Assembly: GCA_003342895.1 (NCBI GenBank)
Contig: PTFA01000024.1
Coordinates: forward strand, 3,588,139-3,652,138
Origin: Casuarius casuarius
Lineage: Eukaryota; Chordata; Aves; Casuariiformes; Casuariidae
DNA: 64,000 nt
Direction of reading: 5' to 3'
Every line of letters starts with the position of its first letter. Position 1 is the stretch's first letter. A program made the translations under genes and the position numbers. A model generated the notes under the pieces. It saw only the letters and a program-made list of their open reading frames with translations. It did not search any database and was not told the origin of the DNA. Below, in pieces: positions 47,290 to 60,252 of the stretch.

Positions 47290-50200
47290 TTAAAAAGGTG
47301 ATTCTGGTAGAAGAACTGTCATGAATTTGCTCTAGCAAATGAAAATTCATATACTCCAGTAGAGGATGAGCAGGTGGGGCATCTGGAGCTAGTTTCAAGC
47401 TGTGCTATTGACACAATCTCTATTTTAGGCCTTGCAATAAACTTCTGTTTGCCTTCCTCATGGAGGGTGTAAAATATTGCTGATTGTATTTATCAGCTCT
47501 TGGAGAACTGGTGGAACAAATTCAAAATGCTTAGTATTCTTGTGATTCTTCTTCCTGAAAAGTGTCCCTAACAGTGGATTCTTTGTGGGAAAAGCACTAA
47601 AACACCAATAGTATTTCCTTAGAAAGATATACTATAAAATTGCAGGTGACACTGTGAATTATTGTTAGTTTGTCTTTCCTATGTTTTCCTAGCATAGATC
47701 TGTCCGTCGGCCCTCTAGTTATGACATTCCTTGAAGTTACTGCTGTCAAAGACCACACAGCCTGTTGTGAAGGGTTCCAGCGAGCTTGTTCCCAAGCTGC
47801 TGTCACACTTCTAACGGAGCAGAGCAGGAGTGTTCAGAGCACACGGTACCAATCCCGCACCTCAGTAGTCTCATCACTGGAGAGTGCAGGGCACAGATGC
47901 TCTGTCCGTTTTTTCTTCCCTTTCTAAGCTTCATAAAAGACAGGCAGGTTGAATTTTTCTCAGCTGGTGAACTACATAGATGAGGCCAATATTCTTCAAA
48001 TTGCGGTCTGTGTATGCTTCTTCATGGTTGGATGAGCCAGGGTATGAAGAGGAATATTTGCTAAGAAAAATGCCTCTGTCAGATTCATCAGCTCAATATG
48101 GCAATGTTCTTGTTGAACTGCGTGTTACAGAGAGCTGTTCTTGCATGGTCCATTGCCTGTTCACCTCCTTCTCCTCATCTTTTAAAATTTGTTGCAGTTT
48201 ATGCTTGTGTGACAAGATTTCTAGATACTTGTCACAGTTACAATAACTTGTCTTGAAAGGTCTGTTGAAATGTAGCAGATGGAACAAAAATTGCCACGCA
48301 CATCCCCTTCTCCTTCCCCACAGCTTTCTTATGTACAGTCAAGAGTTCTGCTGCTACCAGCTTGGCAGCATTTCCCTGTTGTGATCACCAGCCACCGCTG
48401 TTTGAAAACCTTTGAAAAAGCTGAGTGAGAACCCCTCAAATCATGGCTGAAGCTGACTGTAGCTTGGAATTTCTTATTTGTGGAAAACTTTGACAACTTA
48501 AATTTTGAGCTCTGAACTGGGATAATGTGGACTCCTTGGGGTATGGAAGAGCTCTAAATGCATTTTGTATCAAAGCTGATCAGCTGTGTTTTAGGAATCG
48601 CACTTTAGGGAGAAAATCAAACAGTCAGAGGAGACTTTTTTTCTCTTCTAGCTTCGTTCTGTACAAAGCCGAAGTTAGATAATGGCTGAAGAAGAGCCAT
48701 ATTATTCAGTAAAAAACTGTAATTCTTCACTTTTTTAATAAGCTGATTATTTAAGGAGCTGATCACTATAGATCTAGCTCTGTAAAGTACTTGCTGAATT
48801 GAACTGGGCTATACTTTCCCAAATGTCCTAAATTCATTTTTTTTGGAATGCAGCTCGACTCTCATGAATTCAGATGTTGTAAAACTCCTCTTAGAGTGCT
48901 AGACTGACTTCTTGTTTTGACCTATGGAGAAGGTAGTACTTAACAGTGATTAAGTCATCCTATCCTTAAAATGAAGTGTGAATTTGCTGAGAGCATTTCA
49001 TTGGAATTGGTAGAGTGAGGGCAATTTGGAGGAGACAGAAGGGAGGTAGAGAACATCAGTTAGTGCAACCATCCTTCAGTGAGGTTTAGGGGTTAAAACG
49101 GTAAAAGGAAATTGAATATTTTCAGATAAAGCTTTGAATAAAAAAAAATCCATTTTGTAAAAGATTGTATGACAAAAGACAGATGAATCCTCTTTTTAAA
49201 TAAGGAGGTGAAGCTGTGGGTGGGACTAGCACGGAAAAGTGCTGTTAAGGTAGCAGGCTATCTTTTGATTCATTTGAACCTTTGGTAGAATAGCCTGTAT
49301 TGTGTCCCAAGTGGGAGTGTAAATAAAAGTATCTCCTGTTTCTCTTTGACTTGGTATCCTCCATTCAGTCCATCCGTTTTGCAGTGAGGCCCTTACAGCT
49401 GAGACTCAATCTGGTCCTGTTATACTGCTGTAATACTGAGTGCAACTAATGAACTGCTTTGGCTTGGGAAAGGAAATAAGCAGCAGTCTTTACAAACCTG
49501 CTTAATTAGGAGATAGTTTTGATTCTGAGTGTCTTCAACTTTTACAGTTTGTAAATGCCTAGTTCTTGATCTATAATGCATTTTGCAAAGAGATGCAAGA
49601 AAGAACAAACAAGGCTCCATCTGTGCTCCATTTCATATTTTCAACAGGATAACCATAAGCAATGGTTGTCTGTAAATCAGTCTACAAGTACTAAATTCAC
49701 TAAAGGTGAGAATGAAAGGTGCGCTTTAAAGAATGTGAAGTGCATAGTGACAACTGTTAGCAGCTAGTGCTGGACAAACAACCTACTGGAACTGGAGGGA
49801 CCAGGATTCCTGAGGAGATGATTAAAGAACCTAAATGGTTATTTTTGGCGTTCAGATGGTTTGTAAGAATGAACAGAACTACAAATGCAAGACAGGCAAT
49901 TTTTTGGCTGGCATAGGCACATTTCTCAAAGTCCAAGCTGCCTAAGCATGGAATCAGTCCAGTGATTATGCCTGCATTTGTGCAGGTGCCATTTCTAATC
50001 ACCTTGCATGTGCTGGATCATGGTTCAGGCTAGCAGTGTGATTCTGTGCCCCATTTTGTAGTGAAACATGGACAAACAAACACGCATAAATGGAGAGAGA
50101 GGTGACTGCAGCCTCCAAGCCAGATTCACTGGCATTTCTGCTAAAGTGGCAGTTCTGTTCTTTCACGCCAATAACGACTCAATTACATTTCACAGAGATT

Positions 50201-53200
50201 TAGTTCTGTAAGTGCTCTCAGATTCACTTGGCCAAATCCTGCATACCTTAGTTACACAGTAAGTCCTACTGATTTCCATAAAATGATTTGTGTGTCTGAG
50301 GTAAGCAGGATTAGGTCAAGAATATTAAAATAACCCCGTGTCATTGTCAGCATTCCTCTAACAGTGAGGTGTAGATTCTTAAAAAATGTGTGATTAGTTG
50401 TAATAAACAACTGACGCCATAAAAATATAGAAGAAGAAAAATATACATCTAAATACATGGAATATCCAGAAGGTATCTAAACCACAATACCATGCTACAG
50501 CCTTTTGAAGAACTTGCATAAATTCATATGACACAGTACTATAACTGTAACTGAAATAAAATTGTATTTCCAATGAAAGAAAAAACAGTTTTGTGGACTA
50601 TTCACTAAATTACATCATTCACTGCAGGGGGAACAGAAAAGCAAGCAGACATTACACGTAGGTACATGCATATGCTGTACACATGCCAGTATAGATGTAT
50701 CTGAATTAGATCTAAGATTAGAGAAGTTCTGTAGAGAGGGTGTAAAGGAAAGAAGATGAAGACAGAGATGGAACAAGGCTAATTGTGGGCCGAGATGAGA
50801 ATGAAGCAGAACACAGCAATACCATCTTTTCTTGTTTTTTTTTTTTTCCTTTTTTCCTTTCTTTAACAATATACTTCCTGGTATTTTCTATGTGGTATTT
50901 TTAGTTTTCATTCTTTCTTGACATCCCACTCCATTTTGGTTGCACTCTTCAGTCTGACAGGGCGCAGAAACTTTGTAGAAATTTTAGTTTCTCAGCAGCA
51001 GTTAGTCTTGTTCTCTGACTTCCTGACAGTGGCAAAATGCAGCTGCTTTTGTCCTGGGTGCAAAGCACCTCTGCATGGTTGGCTACCTGCATTTTCCAAT
51101 GTTTTGTCCATCTTTTTAGCCTGAAATCTTGGCCCATCCAGTCTACTGCCTCAGTGCAGCTGTACTGTGCTCAGTAGCTGTGACAAGCCTCCAGGGCTAT
51201 CCATCCATTTGGGGAGATTCCTTAGTGTTTAAGGTGATCAAAGTTCAGTTAGGTGTCTGCATATGTACTTTACACATTTCCTTTCTTGATGACCTTTGTG
51301 GGTATATTTTGGAATTATTGCTAAGCTTAGACTTTTATACTTACAAGAAAGTTCAGTACATACAGTGAAGCTCATTTACCACAGCTAAAACCTGGCCTGT
51401 GCTTACGAGGGAACAGGAGTAAAATTAAACAGGAGTAAAATTTGCAGTAAAATTTTCAAGAGGATTTTTGTTGTTTTTTTCCATGAAATGTGACATAAAT
51501 ATATGATTGTCATTTTAGCCTTTTTCAACAATCTCATAAGTGACCAGGCAAGAGACTTTTGCCTCTTCCGAGTTATGTTATACATAAAAGTAGTGATGTT
51601 TATGGACTTCATATGGTACGCCTGGAGAACTGTAGCACCTCTTATTATATCCTGAACATACTACGTTAGAGTTCCTCAGGCTGAGCGAATATACTGTTTG
51701 AAAAACAGCAAGCAGTCAAGTATTTAGAGACTAATGTAATGGATATGCACGAAGGAATGGAATTATTAAATTTGAACATTAAGCCTTTGAATTGAGATTT
51801 CCAGACTTCTGAGTCTGTGCTCAGTGCTTATCTGTGCTTTTGCAGTTTTAAAGTCTTAGTAGAAAAATAATGACAATATAGTTGTCTATATCTGTAGTAT
51901 GCGTATTGGCAAATACTGATGTGTTTTATATGTCACAATAATGGTATTATTTGGCTTATACCTTCAAGCAAGGACCTGGTAGAATTGATAAGGAACCAGG
52001 ATTTTTTTGGAAATTAGGACATGTCTGATCCCTGGAGGTAGCAGGCTTTTCACATCCTATAAGTGTTTAACCATATATCTTATGAAATTTGAGTTATGCC
52101 CTTCCAGGTATTTAAATTGAGACCAACTGTAACTAAGGGGTTGACATTTTTCTTTTTTTATTTAAATTCAGAATCTAGCATGTAGCTTCTCTCAAAGATA
52201 ACCGGTGGAACAGGAAGGCAAACGAGACATTTCAAAATCAAACAAAGAGCTGATTTCTGGGCCAAAACTTTAACTGTGACACACAAACCAAAATGGTAGT
52301 ATGGCACTGTACGCTTGGTAACTCTCCATCCTTAACATTGTGCGATGAGCTTGAAAGTTTGTTAGAGTTGGCTTTTGTTTCTGTTCATATTTTTCAGTAG
52401 GCTCCTAGTGGGGACAGGGAAGGGGGAAGGAGGAGAACTGAAAGAACTGATTCAAAGTGAACAGAATCAGAGAAAGGACCTGATGATCTCTGTGAGATCT
52501 GAAACATGCTCTTGAAAAACAAATTGGTTGTAGGGAATCTACATGTCCATTTATTTGCTGAGACCTAAGCAAGCCAGCTAGCCTTTCCCAAGGAATTTGT
52601 TTATACCTCGTACCTGTATTCTTTTCCTGGAATTTATTAATCAATGAAACTGAGTAACTTTTCTTTGTGGTCAAGCTTATTGAGTTACTGATGACAGATT
52701 TATTTTCTCAAATACATTTTTAATGTCTCAGTTTTATGGGTTTATTGACTTGTTCTACATTTAAGTTACATTTCTTTTTAATTCACAAAGGAGACAAACT
52801 GGCTTTTATCCACAGTATGAAAACATCTCAGTACATACATTTCTACAACTTTAATTGCTCTGAGGGAAAAAAAAAAGATCAGCCTGGTATATATATTCCC
52901 ATATTTCTGTGCTTGTATGTTTAGTTTGCACTTTTTCTTATTTACAAGTTCCTGAATGGCTTCGGCAAATAGCTGTTACAGGCAACAACATGAAAAAATG
53001 AAGGCTGCCTTTTAATAGCCTTGCTGCTAATTGTACAGCATCTTATAAGCATAATCATATTTCAAATCTTAAAATATTGCGGAGGTTTAGATGCATTTAT
53101 CCTCACAAATGCATTAACTTTAGCTTTTAAGACTGAGTTTAATTCCCACAGACTCTTTCTTTTCCCCATTTTATTCTGAGCAGATAAAATAAAGTCTAAT

Positions 53201-56200
53201 TATTAACAGAAACATTATTTGTTTCATTATTTGACTTTGACTTCAGTTATAAAGCAGGGTAAGGAAGTAATGCTTTTGAGGGCCATGATATGTGTCACTT
53301 AAAGTATAATTCCTCAGTGCAGAAGCAAAGAAAGTAGCTGAGCAGTGAAATGACCCTGTGATTCAGGATCATGCTCTAACTGATGCTGATGGTGGAGAAG
53401 GAGTAGTCTCCTTTCTGTGCACAAACCAGACTCCTGAGCTTCAGCCTGGCATTTGTTCTAGCCTTTAGTTAATTTTTTTTTCCAGTTGCACTAGGGTGAC
53501 TGTGGAAATGATCCAGGTTTATTTAAAAAAACAAAGCAAACAAAAAAACTGACTAAACCAGCACACACCATCACCTATACAGTGTTTAGATAGCACTTTA
53601 TTCATATGGATTTTAATATGTCCTATCTCAACTTTTCAGTTGGATTAATATGCCTTATCCCAACTCCTAAGGTGTAACAATAAATTGCAGGGTAGGGATT
53701 TGCAGGTTAAGTTTTAAACTACTGAGCGATTCCTCCCGGGTGTGGGAAAATACTGTGCCAGAACCTGACCCTTGACGATGGGGCTTTTCTTTGCTCTGTG
53801 TTGCCTCTCCCAGACACAATCTAGGAATCTGAAATACCCACAGTGGCAGTGCACATAAGGAGGTACCTGTTGGGTGAGAAATATGAGGTGAAGTCTCAGT
53901 GATGGGTTTCTTCCACGGCCTCTTCTTTTCTACTCTGCTCTGTGGACTTCTAAATGGCATTGATGTTGCCCTGAGTGAGGTACCCCCCCTCCCACCCACA
54001 TTGACACTTTTGATCAGATTTAACATCTTGTACCCAATTTCCATTCTCTGACTGATGTATTATTTCTTCTGCAGTATTCTAGGATTTGCTCCCTTTTTTG
54101 TAACCCAGTCACATTATCTTTCAAAATCTTCATTTTCTTCTGCTTAAAAGCTTGGTCCCAGATGCTTTCAGATCTGACCTCACTTTTGCCAATCCTCTTC
54201 TCTTTCATTTGCAGAAGTATTTATAATAGTTTTGAAAAAATTTAATTTCTTCAAGTAGAAAAGCCAGTATTAGCTGTGTTACTATGGTAACTGACTCTTC
54301 TTTCTTGGAAATTAATGTGATTCTTGGTCATCTGGCCCTGCAGGAAGATTGATTTCATTCAAAAGTTTTGTTACTATAGGTCTTTATCTGTCTTCAAATA
54401 CCAGTGGCGTGGTTCTCCTCTTACATACACGTCCAGTGATTTAACTTAGCCTGATTTCATTTCACTTACCTCTGGTTTACACTGGTAAGAGGAGAGGAAA
54501 GTAAAAATGCCAAACTATACTTTGGTCTTATTTTAACAGTGATTGTTGACGCAAGTTTTGGTGATGGGACAACTGCTTGATTTCTGTAATGGGAAAAGCC
54601 AACTTGCACACTCAAAGATCCTCAAACTTCTCTAACTTCAAATCTTCATTTTCATATAAACTCAAACTTCATAATTTGAGTTAATTTCTGCTTAATGTAA
54701 TTCTAATACGTAGGAAAGAAGCTATGAACTAATCTCTGTGGACTGGTGTGGGATGATCAGTTAAGATAGTTTTTTCATTTGGCAGAGGGAAGACACTTTT
54801 TTTACTCAGATATCAGTTTTTTTTTTTTCTGTCCTGTGCAAACAAGCATCACTTCATGACTAAATTTGCTTTTTGAGAAAGATATCTGAAGGATGATGGT
54901 GGTAATAGTCTTGTTTCTCAAGAGTTTTTTTTCTTCAAAAACTTGAACGTTATGCAAACTCCAGTCTTCAAGTGATCTGTGGTTGCTTACGTTTGGTTCA
55001 CAGGGAAATTGGAAGCATGCTCTCATATGTAAGGAGTATACTGCTATCTTTTTTTTCATTCTATACTTCCATAGCTTGATCTATTTAAAGCAGTAATAAT
55101 CTTTTTTTAATAGCTTTTTACAGTACACCAATACTTCCTGAATTTTAGGTCAGTTTAAAGGACTTCTATCACCTAATCACACCAGTACTACCTTTCAAAA
55201 TTGCACTAATTCTGATAAAATGCCAGCGGTGTCTTGAGAGGTTTTTGTCCTTCCTTTTAATGACCTTAGAAAAGTTGCAAAACAAATCTGACACATTTTC
55301 ATCTTGCCATGTTTGAGTGTTACTTTGCCACCCTTTTCTTTCTAAGCAAAAGGAAGTAAATGATAGTCATGGTCCCTTCTACAAATATATATTCTTTTAA
55401 AGAGCACCACTGTTCTGCATGCATCACTGATGCTTTGTCTTACATAAACACCGAATAAGTGGCCAGGGTAAGGTTCACTGCTTTTAAAAATTTTCCCGGT
55501 ATAATACTAATATTGGTCATACTCTCCTGATGACTTAACAGAGGACTTATCAAGAAAGGCTGTTTTACTTAGAGGGAAAATCCTTGATAAGAAAATAGCT
55601 AAAGGAGATACTCATCCTTCAGCATCCTTGCACCCATCCGTCATGAGGCGAAAAACAAGTTCCATGTTTTTGTACTCTATGTGACAAAGTTTGCTGCTTG
55701 TATTGAGGCTGCAGCCAATTATTCATGATAACATGAGTACCATTTGTTGGGTGGTGAATGTACACTTCCAGTTTGTTTTTAGTGAGCTTAAGAACAACTG
55801 ATTGAAGGAGAAAATCTGTCACCACTGAACTGGATGATCCTGCTGCCCATGCTGTGAACAAATCTTCTTACCATTGCAGCACATTGGGACATATTTTGTA
55901 TTTCTCTTTTTTTCTTTTTTTCTTCTTCTTGTGTATTTTCTTACAAAATTGCCAACGCTTCCCAACTTGTGATATTCTCTAATTGGTTTCTCTGTATCTT
56001 TACTTCCTCAGTGCAAACAGTTTGCAAATCTCATTGAACATCAAAATCTTTTTATAAAAATCTCCCTGTATCCAGTAAACAGGATCCTTTGCACAGCAGG
56101 ATGTGTATGTACATGACTGCAGTGTGGTATGTTGTGAGATAACAGGAGAAATCACCCAGTCACAGGTGCTCTGAGACTCTGGCACTGCTGTAAATATTCA

Positions 56201-56280
56201 GGGGGTGGGGATAGCCCAGGGCACTTACTTCCAGCTGCATCTGATCAGGCTCATTAGCCTGCTCCTACCACTTGCTATTT
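47290..56280. other. Non-coding stretch
   Basis: About 9 kb without a supportable gene. A CpG-containing block at 47690-47920 is open on both strands but has no motif. T-rich runs lie at 50835-50870 and 54819-54830. A short minus-strand stretch near 54040-54210 resembles a coiled-coil LINE ORF1 segment only weakly. Confidence 0.5.
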
Positions 56281-56290
56281 TTATTTGGGT

Positions 56291-56734
56291 ATGAGAATCC
56301 CCAACTTCTGTTCTAATACCCTGCAACATACAAAGTATAGCACAAGAAGCTTTAAGTGCCTTAAAAGGTGCCTGCTGAATCTCTGCGGCCCAGAGCCTAC
56401 CTGGTTGCCCTATATCTGGAGAGATGCAGTGGAGGCAAGTGGAGCTGATGCTGTGGTAGTTGAAAGTTCAAGTGAGAAAGAACTATTCCCGCTTTGGAGA
56501 ACCTCCCACCAGGAACGCCTTGCTGGCATGTGCTCTGCCTCGTGGCAAAGGAGCACTCCGTTCTGGGGCAAGGGACTGGGCTGTCTCCAACAGGTTGGTG
56601 TGATGGGGGGAAAGTTGATCCTTCCCTTTGGTCTGCTCTTAAAGCATTTAGATTTACCTTGCTCCTCTAAGAGCTCATTCTTGTATGCTGTCCTGAAAGC
56701 TCTTCCAAAGGAAGGCCTTAATTTAGCAGATTAA
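56291..56734 (+). other. Unidentified 147-codon ORF
   Basis: This is the longest plus-strand ORF outside repeats, from an ATG at 56291 to TAA. GC is raised relative to the flanks. The peptide is Cys-rich at its start (FKCLKRCLLNLCGPEPTW), with an acidic middle (DAVEASGADAVVVESSSEKE). No family, signal peptide or splice framing is recognised and the start context is ordinary. It may be a fragment of an unrecognised repeat, a decayed exon or chance. Confidence 0.15.
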
Positions 56735-58333
56735 GTGCAGCCCATGTGTAATTCTATTTAATAAGCAAAGAGTAGTGGCCTTCCTAGCTGAGCCTTAGTG
56801 ACTCTGTAGCACAGTCCTGCATAGAGCAGATAGCACAGACTGTTTTAGAATGACAAAGGCACAGACATCTTTGGCAGATTGCATTTGAGGGAAGAGATTG
56901 CTATTTTCTCATGAGGGTGTGAACTAAATCTTACTACAATAAATGTTAGTCCTTCTATTGTGGAAGCATCGGTCTTCGTATCAAGAGAAAAAATAAAATC
57001 CTCTTCTACTAAGTGTGTATCCATGCAATGTGGATACCTAGTGCATCTGTATTACAGACTGCAACAAATGTTACAAACATTGATCTGAACAGGACTATTT
57101 CTCAGGCCAGATCTCTCAATTTACCTGCACTATCTTCCTTTTTCCTGATAAAAGTCATTGCGTGTCCGAGTTAATATTTGTATTACTTGAAGATTAATCT
57201 TCTGCATTGGAGTTATAATGGAGACCCTCTCAGTCAGTGGCTGACTCGTTCTAGCTGTAAATGGAAACCCATTTTGAAGTGCATAACACTAGAGATTCTT
57301 GAACTACAGCAGTTATTTAAGAGTTTCTGGATGAAATTCAAGGTATTGGCTTGACATTTACATTCTGCGTGGATGATATCCTCTTAAAACCACTTATCCA
57401 AGTTTCTGCGTGTGGAAGTGCTTAAACTGGAGAATGGGAAAAGCTTATGATGAGTTCTTCAGTAGTGTACCTCAGCTATGAAACATTTTCCTTTTTGTTT
57501 GTGCTTCAGAGCCCTGATCTTCTAATGTCCTGGGTATTTTGCAAAGCTCAGACTTCCTAAGGCAAGGGGAAGGGGGCCGCTAGAATCAGAAATGGGCTGA
57601 GGCTATTGAGCAAGGGGAATTACTGCTAGATAAAGATATCCATTTAATTTTTAACATTTATTTAATCCTTCTGATATGCTGAAACAAGTATTTTCATATA
57701 TGGCAATTTATTTGGATTGTATAGATGGCGATAAGTACTTAATATTTATAAACTGAAATTCGAAGATGTCAATGCCAAGTGGTTAAGTAATAGAACCTTC
57801 ATAAAGCAGAGTATATAAGACTTATTAACTATATCTATTTTAAAAAAGTCCCCCCTTAAATAATCTGAGTTTCTGAACAGTTTTCTTGGTGTATTATGTT
57901 AGAGAGTGAGGTGCTGATGGTACCTAAGCTTTACATCTTTGTGTGTGTCACTGAGTATTACCTAGATGCTGCATATTATACACCAAGGTCTTTTTCTTAG
58001 TTGTTGTCACTTTTATTTGTACTAGAATGAACAGTCCCTTTCCTGTCTTAATATTCTAATGAGAATCAAATACTTGCTTGCCTTAAGTCCTGTGAAGTTT
58101 GGGGAAAAACTAGGAGATTTATTTATGTATTTATTATTTGCATAAAATGATAAGCAAGGTTTTTTGTTCCTTTTGACTTCAGAGTTTTGACTTTCTTTTT
58201 GCTATGGCTGAGACTGGCATATCTTCATGAAGTTGTATGGGGAAGTTTCAAAGAAAGGTTAAGCTGATTTAACCTGTTGTTTTTGCTGTTGTCTTACAGG
58301 ACTTCACATTTACAAGTGGTTTCTGGTATTTTC

Positions 58334-58344
58334 TGTGTGTGTGT

Positions 58345-58377
<33 letters not shown>

Positions 58378-58403
58378 CTATTATTTTTTTTTTTTTTTTT
58401 TTT
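58334..58403 (+). repeat. (TG)n followed by two long poly(T) runs
   Basis: About six TG units lead into a run of some 32 T, then CTATTA, then about 19 T. On the minus strand this is two poly(A) tracts, as could be left by successive retroposon tails or by microsatellite growth. Confidence 0.9.
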
Positions 58404-60238
58404 CTTAATGCACATAGATATGAACTTTTGCCTGCATTTTAAATCAGTACTTTAAGATTTGTCTCTCACTTTCCTCTGTGGAACAATGGAAAATAATTGC
58501 TGTTAGGAATTTCTTGACAGTTCTGAAAAGCCCCCTTTCAACACTTCTCTCTTGTTCTGCTGTGTTAATTAGGTACACCATCTGCTAATGAACTTCAGCT
58601 TGTATAATCACACTAAATTGTGAATTTTTGTGCATTGGCATGTGCATTCCCACCCTGTCTAGTACTCCAGCAATGTCTGCTCTGATCCCTGTTGTATCTC
58701 ACTGACAGCTTCTTTGGAGATACTCACTTTTTTTCCTTTCTTATTCTTGACTTGCTAACAGAACAAAAAATCGGTTATTGTATTTTTATATAAGTCCTGA
58801 CAATAAGTTTAAAGAAGAAGAAGAAAAAAAAAAGCCAAAGTACCTCTTCTTAATTTAGTTAGCTAGGATGTTCTTTTTATGCCAGTGTTAATTTATTGTA
58901 GTTAATGGGAACCATTTTTGGAGGTAACATAAAAGACACTGGTTTTGAATTTTATGGAGTGCCTGTGGGATGGGGAGGGCACATGCTGTATTACCTTTGT
59001 ACTACTTCCTTCCAGTGTGAAAACAGCAAACTCCATTTTGAATAGAAAGGCCATTAAGCCTCGTAGTCACATACTACAGTATGTATGATGTAAGAAAGAC
59101 TTGATGTCTGCAACGTGCGCAATGCCCTACACCAGAATTTAGAGTATTACAATGTCTACTGGGGTGCAGAACCACAGGATGAAGCTTATTTGTATGCTTG
59201 GTGTTATGAAGAGAATAGTAATTTGTGTGAAGTAGAGGGGGGAAGAAAGAAAGACAAAGAACCTCTTTGTCCAGAAGCTCTGTAAAATCTAATAAATATG
59301 GCATGGTTTGAGGCCCTAAAACACCCAATGATGTCAAATGAGCATCAACATAACTGCAGTTCTAGGAGACAAAGTAAGTAACACTGTCTCTTCTGTTTTA
59401 AGCTCTTACAGCTCTTTTGTAAATGAGGTATCTGCTTATAATTAACATAAAATCCTATAAAACTTCTGAACCCACTGTTTCAGGTCTTCTCATAGCACTT
59501 TTTCATCATATGGTCTTTGAGCTCTTTTATAAGCGAAATAAGAAACCACTCAGGGACATACTAAAGCAAAGATCTTGTTTTATCAAAATGCCTTTTTGAA
59601 GGACTAAGAGGATGCCAACAGCAAGTTGGTCTGGGACTTATTAGATATTATTTCCTAAATCAAAGCAGTGTCGATACACTGCACAACTACTTTTGCTGCA
59701 TATTTTTGAAAGTTTCCTGACATATGTAACCCTGCCAATTCCGTGAAGGGTTTTAATGAATTCTCACTTAATTCTTGTTCATTTACAGCACTACTTTTTT
59801 AATCAAGCTCATGTGTTGCTGTTCAGCTGTTGCACACAACTTGCTATTCAGCTTGATGCAGAAGCCTTCCAGGAGGAGGCTGTAATTCTCCTGTGATTAC
59901 TAGGTTCCTCTATTGTTCCTTAGTCGTTGTAAAGCTAATTAGAATTTTCAGCAAATACTCACCCGGTGTTACTCATTATGGAACCTGGAAATCGTGTATC
60001 CACAGGAACATTGGGTCCTGATGGAGAGGAGGACAGTACAGATCTCTGTAGCTGCTTTGTCTTCCATTTTAAGTAATGAATTTGATGTCATCAGCATTCA
60101 TTCTCTTTCATAAAAGAAGTATCATCGTCATCTTAAAGAAATACTCTCACTTAATCTCTAAACAGAATCAGCAGCTATACCATAGTTGTAATTTAAAGAT
60201 AGCGAAATGTGGTTGTAATGAGACCTACTAATGACTCC

Positions 60239-60252
60239 TTTTTTTTTTTTTN
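60239..60252 (+). repeat. Poly(T) run with an unresolved base
   Basis: Thirteen T residues end at an N (60252). The ambiguity is most likely a homopolymer sequencing artefact. Confidence 0.8.

Noticed and set aside
47670..48246. CpG-containing region with consecutive plus-strand ORFs after an acceptor-like site
   Set aside because: The frame following the acceptor is interrupted and no domain is recognised; not strong enough to call an exon.
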